Positions 7,728-16,648 of a stretch of DNA of 64,000 nt are shown one piece after another (the first letter of the stretch is position 1; the number at the start of each line of letters is the position of its first letter). The stretch comes from Caballeronia telluris. Lineage in GTDB: Bacteria; Pseudomonadota; Gammaproteobacteria; Burkholderiales; Burkholderiaceae. The notes under the pieces were generated by a model. The model was given only the letters and a program-made list of their open reading frames with translations, did no database searches and was not told the origin of the DNA. Where the stretch lies: assembly GCF_001544495.1 (NCBI RefSeq), contig NZ_FCNZ02000003.1, positions 1 to 64,000 of the forward strand, in the 5' to 3' direction. The position numbers and the translations under genes are program-made.

Positions 7728-8546
7728 ATGGAAGCACAGGCGCACGCAATTGCACGCGCAGCCGAATGGATTCGCAACGCCGACGCGCTCTTGATTACCG
7801 CGGGCGCAGGAATGGGCGTCGATTCGGGCCTTCCTGACTTTCGTGGCAACGAGGGGTTGTGGCGCGCCTATCCTGCGTTGGGGGCGTTGCAGCGCGGCTT
7901 TCAATCCATGGCGAATCCGGATGCATTCCGGGACGACCCCCTGCTTGCCTGGGGCTTCTATGGCCACCGCCTAGCGCGCTATCGCGAAGTCGAGCCGCAC
8001 GGCGGATTCGCGATACTTAAGCGTTGGGTGGCGCGCATGCCACACGGGGCGTTCGTTTATACGAGCAACGTCGATGGTCAATTCCAGAAGGCAGGTTTTT
8101 CGGAACGCTCCGTCGCGGAATGCCATGGATCGATCCACCATTTCCAGTGCGCGACGCCGTGCTGTGCGGACATCTGGCCGGCAACCGGATTCGAACCCGC
8201 GGTTGACGAGCAAGCCTGTCGAATGATCGGCGAATTGCCGCGTTGCGCACGGTGTGGTGGCCTCGCGCGTCCCAACATCCTGATGTTCTGGGACCATGCG
8301 TGGCTGGAAGAGCGGACAGAAGGTCAGATAGCGCATTTGCAGATGTGGATGAGTTCGGTCAAGCGTCTCGCGGTGATCGAGATCGGTGCCGGAACGGCGC
8401 TACCGACTATCCGTCGGTTCAGCGAGCGTCACGGACCTCGTTTTGTACGCATCAACAGTCGCGAACCCCAGATTGACCCGGCAGTGGGCCTCGGCATTCG
8501 GGGTGGAGCGCTTGAAACCTTGCTTGCCATTGATGCTGCGCTTTAG
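7728..8546 (+). CDS. Sir2-family NAD-dependent protein deacetylase (272 aa)
   Basis: The Sir2 signatures are in order: GAGMGVDSGLPDFRG (NAD-binding loop, about residue 23-37), TSNVDGQF (usual form TQN-D), ECHGS with the catalytic histidine (about 132), then zinc-ribbon cysteines C-x4-C and C-x2-C (about 140-185), and GTALP near the C-terminus. It would remove acyl groups from lysine using NAD, or act as an NADase as some defence Sir2 proteins do. ATG 7728 has AGGAAG at a 7-nt spacing; ATG 7710 is an alternative. The gene stands alone with its own palindrome-containing promoter, so it appears to be part of the island regulon. The change from Q to S in the TQN motif is unusual. Confidence 0.85.
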   Translation: MEAQAHAIARAAEWIRNADALLITAGAGMGVDSGLPDFRGNEGLWRAYPALGALQRGFQSMANPDAFRDDPLLAWGFYGHRLARYREVEPHGGFAILKRWVARMPHGAFVYTSNVDGQFQKAGFSERSVAECHGSIHHFQCATPCCADIWPATGFEPAVDEQACRMIGELPRCARCGGLARPNILMFWDHAWLEERTEGQIAHLQMWMSSVKRLAVIEIGAGTALPTIRRFSERHGPRFVRINSREPQIDPAVGLGIRGGALETLLAIDAAL

Positions 8547-8752
8547 CGCTCTTCTGCGAGGTGGGCAAGGCATCCAAGCCATTGCCGTTGACTGGTCGAA
8601 GCGCTTCGGGTAGGAGGCGTCCCGTTCGAAACTCTGACGGAATCGGAATGGCCTTGAGCGTTGGGCGGATCGCGCAGTACGCGAGCAATTCAAGATTCAG
8701 TCCAAATTGCCGATAACCCGACGACGGACTCTTACCTTGCCAGCGCTATCCC
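8547..8752. other. Intergenic region before the first WYL gene
   Basis: No gene and, notably, no copy of the island palindrome. The WYL gene therefore seems not to use the same operator. Confidence 0.4.
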
Positions 8753-9772
8753 ATGTCAGAACTCGATCGTGAAATCATGCGCGTCTTGCCCGATGGGGCA
8801 ACGCAGGGCAACTACCTCAGTACGCCAGAAATCCATCAGCGCGTCGTGCAGGATGCACTTGAACCCGTCACGGTCAGGACGATCAATCGCCATCTCACAC
8901 GGCTTGCGACAACCGGGCTTGTTGAGATGCAGGAGCGCGGCAACGCGCTCGAATGGCGCAGAAAGGCCGGTGCGAGCGGCATGGCGGCGCGCGCGGGTGC
9001 GATGATGACGTTCGACGAAGCGCTCGCGCTCCAGACCTTGCGGCGCTTCTCGTCGCGACAGATTCCCGGCCTCGTCGCTGACGCGTTGTCCTCGATGTTC
9101 GGGGTCGCCGAAGCGCGCTTGCAACGCCCCAACAGCCCGAACGAGCAGCACTATTCCCGATGGGCCAGCAAGGTCGCAGTCGAAAGCGGCGGCTTCGCCC
9201 TGAGCTATCCGGTAATCGACCGCGAGCTATTTGCCGTTGTTTCGAAGGCGCTCTTCGAAGAGCGCAAGCTGGAGATGGTCTATCGGCCTCGCCACAACGC
9301 CGATAACGAGACGCCGAAGGTAGTTCTTCCGCTCGGTCTTGTCGAAGTCGGTGGCCTCGTTTATCTCATTGGCGGCACCGAGGGCAAACAGGAGCCGACG
9401 ATGTACCGCATGGATCGGCTCTGGCAAGCGAAGGCGTTGCCCGAAGCGTTCTCTTATCCCGCGACATTCTCGCTCGAACAATATGTGAAGCAGCAGCGCC
9501 GTTTCGATTTCATGGTCGAAAAGGAAGTGCTCCTTAAGCTGAAATTCTTCGATAGCGCGGGCGACCATCTACTTGAAGCGCCGATGGCCATGGACCAGAA
9601 GGACTCGCGCAAGGGCGACGCGCTCTACGTGCAGGGCACGGTGATGTTGAGTCAGCGTTTGCGATGGTGGTTACGATCGTTTGGCCCGAACGTCGAAGTG
9701 CTCGGGCCAGCGAGCCTGCGCGCCGAGCTGGTGGCGGAAGCGGCGCGGCTTTACGGGATGTATGGAAACTAG
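8753..9772 (+). CDS. WYL-domain transcription factor (339 aa), copy 1, intact
   Basis: A winged-helix DNA-binding region (about residues 1-90, MSELDREIMRVLPDG... TVRTINRHLTRLATTG) is followed by a WYL domain (about 170-235, YRPRHN...VLPLGLVEVGGLVYLIGG...YRMDRL) and a WCX C-terminal part (RLRWWLRSFGPNVEVLGP). WYL regulators control defence islands and often sense nucleic acid or nucleotide ligands. This is the only intact WYL gene in the window and so the best candidate to bind the GGACA-N5-TGTCC palindromes; that link is inferred. A close relative (copy 2, 22497-23514) is frameshifted. A 191-residue gene follows 107 bp downstream. Confidence 0.9.
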   Translation: MSELDREIMRVLPDGATQGNYLSTPEIHQRVVQDALEPVTVRTINRHLTRLATTGLVEMQERGNALEWRRKAGASGMAARAGAMMTFDEALALQTLRRFSSRQIPGLVADALSSMFGVAEARLQRPNSPNEQHYSRWASKVAVESGGFALSYPVIDRELFAVVSKALFEERKLEMVYRPRHNADNETPKVVLPLGLVEVGGLVYLIGGTEGKQEPTMYRMDRLWQAKALPEAFSYPATFSLEQYVKQQRRFDFMVEKEVLLKLKFFDSAGDHLLEAPMAMDQKDSRKGDALYVQGTVMLSQRLRWWLRSFGPNVEVLGPASLRAELVAEAARLYGMYGN

Positions 9773-9879
9773 GCGGCACATCACGCGGCACGTTCCGTGC
9801 GGTGGCAGACCGGGCAAGACGCTGCTCGTGATGAGCGCGCCGGAAGACAATCGAAGGTATTAGGAAGGCTCCAGAATTG

Positions 9880-10455
9880 ATGAAAATTTCGGCTTACGAC
9901 GTTCGCCTCGGCGAAATCTACTATCGCTATCTGCTCGAGCTCGCGCGCGACAGCGGGGGCGCGACGATCCGTTATGGCAAACTGGTCGAGCGCGCCAAGC
10001 GTGACTTTCCGGATGACGAACTTGTGCAGAGCGCGATTCCGCTCTCGATCGGCAAGCGGCTTCTGATGATCGAGATGTTCTGTGCCAAGCACGAATTGCC
10101 GAATCTCGCATGCCTTGCGGTCAATGCGAGCGGCCAGCCTGGTCGGGGCTACAAGGCCAATTGGGAAGAAGAAAAAGAACGTGTCGCGAAATTCGACTGG
10201 GAAAGCTGCGAGCAGGACTGGGCGATGCATGTCAACGAGTGGCGCACCGCCGCACAAAGGCCGCCGAAGCTCGTCAAACGCTCGCGGGAGGACGCTGAAA
10301 CCGAATTCATGGCTCACTGGCATGCGGACGCGGTAAGCGAGAAGCCGCTCTACCCGAACCGTCTCGACAATCACATTAAGGAAGAAATCCTCAAGGCGCT
10401 TGTCAAAGGGCATTGGCCTGAGGATGCGTTCCAGGTGGCTGTCATCGACGCCTGA
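9880..10455 (+). CDS. Hypothetical protein (191 aa) next to WYL regulator
   Basis: ATG 9880 follows AGGAAGG (9862-9868). The product is soluble and slightly charged, begins MKISAYDVRLGEIYYRYLL and contains a stretch (KLVERAKRDFPDDELVQSAI) that looks helical; no membrane segment. No family recognised. It follows the WYL gene on the same strand and converges on the four-gene nuclease/helicase operon, so it may be a regulatory partner of WYL or an accessory protein of that operon. Confidence 0.65.
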   Translation: MKISAYDVRLGEIYYRYLLELARDSGGATIRYGKLVERAKRDFPDDELVQSAIPLSIGKRLLMIEMFCAKHELPNLACLAVNASGQPGRGYKANWEEEKERVAKFDWESCEQDWAMHVNEWRTAAQRPPKLVKRSREDAETEFMAHWHADAVSEKPLYPNRLDNHIKEEILKALVKGHWPEDAFQVAVIDA

Positions 10456-10528
10456 TCGATTGCAGGTTGGGACTGCGCCCAGGCCCGGCGCACGGCAATA
10501 TGATCTGTCGCCGCGCGCCGGGGCAGGC

Positions 10529-13500
10529 TTACGCGGCTGCGGCGCCGGTCATCGTTGGCTCGACGGCGACTATTGCGCCTGTCGTCACGAACACGATCAG
10601 ACCGCGCTCGGCGCCGGTGACGTCGAGATAGGCGCGAACCTGCGCGCGATAGTGCTCCACGGTCTTCACATCTGGCCGCACATCGCTTTTCCAGTCGATC
10701 ACGACGGCGGGGCGTCCATCGGCATCTAGCGTGACGGCATCGGCGATGCCGGCCGTTGCCGTTTCCTTGCCGCCGTCCTCCTGAGCGCGATAAACAGGGA
10801 ACTCCGGAACGAGCGCCGCCCTCAGTGGGGCGATCTCGGGCAATGCTAATGTCCGGGCGACGCAATCAGCGAGCTCGTGGGCAGACATCGCATTCACGGC
10901 GCCGCTTCGTTGGGGGTGCTGGAACACATCGATGAGCTCCTTCGCGCGCATGATGAGCGCCGCTGCATCGTCAGTTGTCTCTCCAGTCAGCACTTCCTCG
11001 AAGAGCTTGTGCAGGATGAGTCCGCGCTCGCGGCTCCCTTGGACCGTGCTGGCCAAGGTGGCGTCGAGCAAAGCTTCGATCCCCATTGATTCTTCCTGGG
11101 ACGCAGCTTGCAGCACCGGCCCGGACGTACTCTCGTCACGGCTTGGCGCCAACCACGTCAGCTTGTGCTGCAGTTCTGCGATGGCTCTTGCCTCGGCGGC
11201 GAACGCGTCGCGCGTCTGCGCGTTCTCCGGCTCGACGACGGCTGCTCCCGTGGCCGCCGCCAGATGCGTGACGTCGAGAGCCGGCAGCGCGCTGATCGCC
11301 AGATCGAGCAGCCCGATCCAGGAGTTCTTGGGTGCTGCCGCGTCGAGGCGCGGCAGGACGAGCAGTTCGCGGGCGCGAGTCGCAGCGACGTACCAGAGCC
11401 GGGTTCGCTCGCGGGCGAGCTCATTCTGCTCGGCTTCGCGAGCTGCCTCGTAGCCGAGCGGTGCGACGCCGAGAATCGGGCAGTAGAACGTTTCGGTCTG
11501 GCGCTCCGTGATCGCGCTGTCGGCGGCCATCACGCCAGTCATCGTGTTGACCGGAATGACGACCGGCCACTCGAGACCCTTCGACGCGTGCATGGTGAGC
11601 AGCGTGACCGCTTCTTCCTGAGCGTCCGCCTGGCCTTCGACCGCTTTGGCCTCGTCCTGCCAGGCGAGCGTCATCGCTTCGGCGAATGCCCGCAAGCCGC
11701 GTACCGCATAGCTGGCGGACAGCCCCAGATACAGATCGACGTTGACGAGCGCGCGCTCGGACTCGCGTCCGTGACGGCCGCGCAGAATATGCCGCACGCG
11801 CATGACGTCGATCGCCTGCGAAAGCAGATCGTGCGGCGTCGTGTGGTGGCTGCGACGCTCAAGCGCCTGGAGTGCCTCGATGACTTTGCGTGCAAGCGGA
11901 TGCGTGATGGCTTCGGCGTCCACGCCGAGGTCGAGTCGCGCGATGCAGTCGGGCGCGTCGGGGGCGCGCGGGAGCGTCCACGCGATATCGAGCAATGCCT
12001 CGTCCGTGAGGCCGACGAGCGGCCCGCGCAAAAGCGCGCCGAGCGCCAGCGTGTCCTTGCGGTCGGCGAGGACGCGCGTGAGCGCGATCAGGTCCTGAAT
12101 CTCCTGACGGCGAAAGAGGCCCTTGCCGGCCTGTGTCGCGACCGGGATGCCGCGGCGCTCCAGTGCCTCTTCGTAGCGCCAAAGGTCGCTGCCCGTCGGC
12201 GCGAGCAAGGCGATGTCGCCCGGCCTGCACGGACGTGTTTCGCCTGTGCGGCGATCGAGGACGGTCGCGTTGCCGACGAAGCGCGCGCACAAATCCGCGA
12301 CGGCTTCGGCTTCCGCATCGCGTTGCTGCGTGGTGTCGGCTGCGCCGCTTGCGTCTGCCACGGCGATGTCGAGCGCCGCCACGCACGCTTGCTCGCCGCG
12401 GTCGCCGTGGAATGCGTCGAGCGCGGTGAAGCCGGGCTGCCCGTCGCTCGAGAGCACATCTTCAAAGCGCTCGTTCACGTAGGCAAGGATGGGCGCACAT
12501 GAGCGGAAATTGGTCGAAATCGACAGCAGGCTCTGCGGGTCCTGTGCGCGAAACGCGTCGCGGGCCTGAACGTAGGCGCCGACGTCGGCGCCGCGAAAGC
12601 GGTAGATCGCCTGCTTCGGGTCGCCGACGAGGAACAGCGCGCCGGGACGGATGCGGAATTGCGTCCAGTCCGCGTTTAAGTGCCCGTCTGCCGGGTCGCC
12701 GCACAAACGCCAGAAAATCTCGGTCTGGAGCGGGTCAGTGTCTTGGAACTCGTCGACGAGCACATGAGCGAAGCGCGCGCCGAGCGCGCGGCGGACGTCA
12801 TCGTGATCGCGCAGCAGGTCGCGCGCGGCGAAGATCAGGTCGTCGAAATCGAGCAGCGCGGCGGTACGCTTGTAGTCGCGATAGCGTGCGAGGATCTCTC
12901 TTGCCTCGTCGACGAGCGACACCAGCACGTGACTCGCAGCAGCCTGAAGCAGTGCCGTCCACGTTTCGCTGCAGGCCTCGTAGCGATCGGTCGCGTCGTC
13001 GTTGAGCTGTTCGCCTTCTGCTTTGCTTAAGCCTTGCGCTCTCGCAGCCGCGACCCACTTGCCTTTGTAACGATAAACACGGAATTCGCCCGTCTTCGTG
13101 CGAATGTCCGAGTGGAGACGCGTCGTGAGAAGGCGGACAAGGCCCGCGGGCGTCGCCGGACCGGGGCCTGCTGACAGCGTAGCCGCCAGTTCTTTCAGGT
13201 GATCCACGATGCGCGCCGTTTCCGGTTCCATTGTTGGCGTGCCGTGTGCGAAGGCGCCGAAGGCCGCCGTCGCTTGCTGGAATGCCTGAAAGGGGCTGCG
13301 GAGCGCCGCGACGTTGGGCGCGCGAAGCGTGCGTCGGCGCCGCAGGCTTCCGGCGATCTTCCGTACGAGCGCCACCGCCTCGGCAGGCTTGTGCAGCACC
13401 AACTCGGCGAGCACGCCAGCCTGCGTGCCGCCGAGCCGCTCGCGCAACCAGCCGTCGACGATCTCATCGAACACGAGATCGGCCTGGTTGCGGTCCATCA

Positions 13501-13930
13501 CACGTGCGCCGGGATCGAGATCCGCTTCGACAGGGTATGGCTTGATCAGGCGCTGGCAGAACCCGTGGATCGTCGAGCAGGTGATCTCGTCGAGGGCCGT
13601 CGACGATGCCGCGAGATTCGCCCGTTGTGCTGGCGACAAGCCGTCTGGCAGCGCAATTCTGAGCTCGGCGCCGATTCGGCCCACCGAGAGCTCGGCAACG
13701 AATTCGCGCACCCGTGAAACGAGCTCACTGGCGGCTAGTTCGGTAAACGTGACCGCCGCGATCGAGCGCGGCGCGACGCCTTCGGCCAGCATGAGCGCGA
13801 TGCGCCCCGCCATGATGGCAGTCTTTCCGGACCCCGCGCCGGCTTCGACGAGTATCGACCGGTCATGCACGCAAATCGCGGTGCGGCGCGCGTTGTCGTC
13901 GTTGAGAGCTTTTGTCTTGCCGTGCATCAT
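10529..13930 (-). CDS. UvrD/AddA-like helicase-nuclease (1133 aa)
   Basis: An SF1A helicase of the AddA/RecB kind. Walker A is VEAGAGSGKTAI (about residue 26), Walker B is VLVDEFQDTDP (about 400), then VGDPKQAIYRFRGAD (motif III), TMHASKGLEW (motif V) and YVAATRARELLV (motif VI). The C-terminus has a RecB-type nuclease core (GIADAVTLDADGRPAVV, then IDWKSD). So it should unwind DNA from ends and degrade it. The start ATG at 13930 overlaps the stop of the AddB-like gene (ATGA), which implies translational coupling into one complex. It is the last gene of a four-gene operon with a double AAA+ ATPase and a second nuclease, so it is not the housekeeping RecBCD/AddAB locus by context. Confidence 0.85.
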   Translation of the reverse strand: MMHGKTKALNDDNARRTAICVHDRSILVEAGAGSGKTAIMAGRIALMLAEGVAPRSIAAVTFTELAASELVSRVREFVAELSVGRIGAELRIALPDGLSPAQRANLAASSTALDEITCSTIHGFCQRLIKPYPVEADLDPGARVMDRNQADLVFDEIVDGWLRERLGGTQAGVLAELVLHKPAEAVALVRKIAGSLRRRRTLRAPNVAALRSPFQAFQQATAAFGAFAHGTPTMEPETARIVDHLKELAATLSAGPGPATPAGLVRLLTTRLHSDIRTKTGEFRVYRYKGKWVAAARAQGLSKAEGEQLNDDATDRYEACSETWTALLQAAASHVLVSLVDEAREILARYRDYKRTAALLDFDDLIFAARDLLRDHDDVRRALGARFAHVLVDEFQDTDPLQTEIFWRLCGDPADGHLNADWTQFRIRPGALFLVGDPKQAIYRFRGADVGAYVQARDAFRAQDPQSLLSISTNFRSCAPILAYVNERFEDVLSSDGQPGFTALDAFHGDRGEQACVAALDIAVADASGAADTTQQRDAEAEAVADLCARFVGNATVLDRRTGETRPCRPGDIALLAPTGSDLWRYEEALERRGIPVATQAGKGLFRRQEIQDLIALTRVLADRKDTLALGALLRGPLVGLTDEALLDIAWTLPRAPDAPDCIARLDLGVDAEAITHPLARKVIEALQALERRSHHTTPHDLLSQAIDVMRVRHILRGRHGRESERALVNVDLYLGLSASYAVRGLRAFAEAMTLAWQDEAKAVEGQADAQEEAVTLLTMHASKGLEWPVVIPVNTMTGVMAADSAITERQTETFYCPILGVAPLGYEAAREAEQNELARERTRLWYVAATRARELLVLPRLDAAAPKNSWIGLLDLAISALPALDVTHLAAATGAAVVEPENAQTRDAFAAEARAIAELQHKLTWLAPSRDESTSGPVLQAASQEESMGIEALLDATLASTVQGSRERGLILHKLFEEVLTGETTDDAAALIMRAKELIDVFQHPQRSGAVNAMSAHELADCVARTLALPEIAPLRAALVPEFPVYRAQEDGGKETATAGIADAVTLDADGRPAVVIDWKSDVRPDVKTVEHYRAQVRAYLDVTGAERGLIVFVTTGAIVAVEPTMTGAAAA

Positions 13931-16575
13931 TCGGCCTCCCAGACCGCGGTGAACTCGCCGAGCCGCTCGATAGCGGCCGGCGTCTTGCGCTTGCAATACG
14001 TTGCGCTCGCATTCGCGGGCAGGGCGAATGCGAGGTCGTCGGTGTTCGAGCCGGCGTCGGGGCCGGGCAACGCCGCGCCTGCGGCGAAGCTCTCACGTGC
14101 GGCTTTGAGGTGGCCGGCGATCTCGTCGAGTACGGCGTCCGCGTTCTCGAGCACGAGGTTTTTGGCATCGCGCAGATAGAACAGCGAGGCGCTGATCGAT
14201 ACGTCGTCGCCGAGGAGTACCTTAACTGCGAACGCATAGAGGCAGCGCTGCAACTCGCGGCCGCCGTCGACCTGAATTGTCTCTTTTGGCGTCTGCCCGC
14301 TCTTGTAGTCACGCACGCGCGCGCGCGTGCCGTCGCCGGCAATGTCGAGCCGGTCAATATATCCGGCGATGTTGAATCCCGTGTCGGGGATCGAGACGGT
14401 TGCTTGTGCATCCCACGGGAGATCGGCGTCCGATTTGGGCGCGGAACCGCCGAACGGGACTTCGCCCCAGGCGCGCGCGCCGGGCAGCGTGTCGTCGTGC
14501 CAACCCAGAGCGACGCGTGCCATCGAGCGCGTGTCGTCGAGCGTCCGGCGCCAGATGACGCCCGGCGGCAACGCGCACTCATTTTCCCATTGGGCGGCGA
14601 CGGTCGTCGCCGCACGCTCCACGGCCGCCGCGATCGTTTCGGCATCGGACTTCGCGACGCCGTTCGCACGCTCGAGATCGCGCAGCGCGAGATCGAGCAC
14701 TTCGTGAACTAGGTTGCCGACGCTGGGCGCGTCGAGCATGAGCGGTTCGGCGTCGCTTTCCTGTTCACGCCAGCCGAACGCATAGAGCCACAGATAACCG
14801 AGCGGATTGCGCAGCAGGCGCCGCAGCGAACTAGCCGACTGGGTACGCGTGAGGATTGCAAGTACGAGTGGGTGGTCGGCGCGCACGAGGCCGTCATGCG
14901 CGGTGATCTCGGCGCGCTGCCAGTCGTTCCAGCACGCGCGTGCGCTGGCCGCTTGCGGCAAGGAGCGAAATTCCGCCGGTCGGCCCATGAGCCGGTCCGT
15001 TTCGGAGAAGGCGTGGACGGGGGCGGTATAGCGGCCGAGAAATGTCTCCGCGCCGTATGCGTTCAGCAGGGGACTGCGCCCCAGCTGACGCCCGTCGCCG
15101 TTGCGGCGCGCGCGCGACAGCACGGCTTCACTGGCTGTTGTTGCCAGAATGGTCTCGAAGTCCAGGCGATCTGCGGCGCTCACGTGCAGCGGATTGAATT
15201 CGGCGGCCGGAATGATGTGTTCGGGAACCAGCGCGTCCTCGGCATTGCTGCGTGGCCAACGCGAGGCGTTGAGGCCGAGCAGCCGCACGAAGCGGCGCGG
15301 CGAGCCCGCGAGCGCGCTGGCGGGCATCCACGCAACGCTCACGCATGGGTCGTGCTCATCGCTTTGCCTGGAGCTTTCCAGCGTGATGTCGATTGACGTG
15401 GCCGGGCCGGCGAGCAGCGCCGAGCGCCAGATCGCGAGCGCGCGGCCCCTTAACATGGCCTCGCCGATTTCGGGCGCGGCGTCCGGGCCGCCCGTGAGGC
15501 GCTCGACAAGCGCACGCATGGCCGCGCCGTGATCGTGGCCGTCGGGCCAGTCTTTGGCGCTCAGGCGGGCGAGCAACCGCTCCCATGCGTGCAGCGAAGA
15601 AAGCGGTGCGTCGGGCGGCATGATTCGCATCCAGCCCTTCGGCAAAGCTTCGAACAGCGCCGAATCCCGGCATAGCGACGCGAGGCGCCGCAGGCGCGAC
15701 TGCGAAAGGCCGCGCACGACGATCTGCGCCAACGCCGCGGCGGCTTGCCCGTCGCGGGTCGCCACACTGCGGATGCCATGGACGAAATGCAGATCGAGAT
15801 TGGCGTCGGCGCTCAAGGTCAGAAGAAAGTCGTCGTAGTCGGTCGTGGACGCGCTCGCGATCGCGATTTCCGAGGGGACGGCTTGCCCGGACGCAAGCAG
15901 TGACCGCACCCAGCGCATCGCTTCGATCGCTTCGTGGTAAGGCGTCGCGGCGCTCACGCCCGTTACCGTGGGCGTCGCGCACGCCGTCTGCGACACGGCG
16001 ACAGCGCCTGCGTAGAGCCACTTCGGCATCGCGCGCGGCCCGGCGGACCATTGCAGCTCGACGTGCTGCGCCAGCGCGAAAAGCATCGGTCGCCAGCACG
16101 GATCGAGATCGGTCAGCCCGGCGATTTCCACTCGCCCGAGGACAGCCGGCGCGTGAGCGATACGACGCACGGCCGCTGCGACGAGATCCGCGGGGCGCAT
16201 CATGCCCGGCGGCAGTTGCGCAAGCACGGCCGCCTCGAGCCTCGCGACGGCATCGAGGCGTGGATGGTCAGCGGCGCGCGCAGCGAGGTCGATGTCAGCG
16301 CGCCAGGCCCTTTGCAGGGTCCCGGCAGCGGCGTCGATCATGCCGGGCAGCGACTTGATGCTTTCGAGCTCGCCAATTGGCGTCGTTGGCAGCGCCGCCT
16401 TGAGCGCGCCACGCAGGCTCTCGACGTCGATCGGACGCGTGAAGCCGCCAGCGAGCCGCGCCGCCAGTTGGTCGACGGTCATGACCTGCAAGCCGTGCTG
16501 TTGACGGCGCGCCGCCGCAAGGCGGCTCGCGCGCACGGCGAGATGGTCCTGTACTACCAGTGTGCTGCGGGCCAT
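13927..16575 (-). CDS. AddB-like PD-(D/E)XK nuclease (882 aa)
   Basis: The start at 16575 has AGAGGAAA upstream and gives MARSTLVVQDHLAVRASRLA. The C-terminal third carries the RecB-type nuclease core: GYIDRLDI with the metal-binding aspartate, then VRDYKSG (the D-x-K pair), then Q of the ELQRCLYAFA helix. The N-terminal two thirds are like an inactivated helicase, as in AddB, with no clear Walker A. It should pair with the following AddA-like protein to process DNA ends. It follows the PDDEXK_4 gene by 74 bp. A classic AddB Fe-S cluster is not evident from cysteines near the nuclease core. Confidence 0.8.
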   Translation of the reverse strand: MARSTLVVQDHLAVRASRLAAARRQQHGLQVMTVDQLAARLAGGFTRPIDVESLRGALKAALPTTPIGELESIKSLPGMIDAAAGTLQRAWRADIDLAARAADHPRLDAVARLEAAVLAQLPPGMMRPADLVAAAVRRIAHAPAVLGRVEIAGLTDLDPCWRPMLFALAQHVELQWSAGPRAMPKWLYAGAVAVSQTACATPTVTGVSAATPYHEAIEAMRWVRSLLASGQAVPSEIAIASASTTDYDDFLLTLSADANLDLHFVHGIRSVATRDGQAAAALAQIVVRGLSQSRLRRLASLCRDSALFEALPKGWMRIMPPDAPLSSLHAWERLLARLSAKDWPDGHDHGAAMRALVERLTGGPDAAPEIGEAMLRGRALAIWRSALLAGPATSIDITLESSRQSDEHDPCVSVAWMPASALAGSPRRFVRLLGLNASRWPRSNAEDALVPEHIIPAAEFNPLHVSAADRLDFETILATTASEAVLSRARRNGDGRQLGRSPLLNAYGAETFLGRYTAPVHAFSETDRLMGRPAEFRSLPQAASARACWNDWQRAEITAHDGLVRADHPLVLAILTRTQSASSLRRLLRNPLGYLWLYAFGWREQESDAEPLMLDAPSVGNLVHEVLDLALRDLERANGVAKSDAETIAAAVERAATTVAAQWENECALPPGVIWRRTLDDTRSMARVALGWHDDTLPGARAWGEVPFGGSAPKSDADLPWDAQATVSIPDTGFNIAGYIDRLDIAGDGTRARVRDYKSGQTPKETIQVDGGRELQRCLYAFAVKVLLGDDVSISASLFYLRDAKNLVLENADAVLDEIAGHLKAARESFAAGAALPGPDAGSNTDDLAFALPANASATYCKRKTPAAIERLGEFTAVWEAE

Positions 16576-16648
16576 GACGGCTTTCCTCTCTATCGGGATG
16601 TGCTGACGCTGGTCTCGCGTCGAGGTCAGCGCGTTTGCGGGTGGCTTG

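Noticed and set aside
11108-12502. Long plus-strand open frame opposite the UvrD-like gene (464 codons)
   Set aside because: The minus-strand frame has all helicase motifs. The opposite frame is a by-product of GC-rich codon use and resembles nothing.
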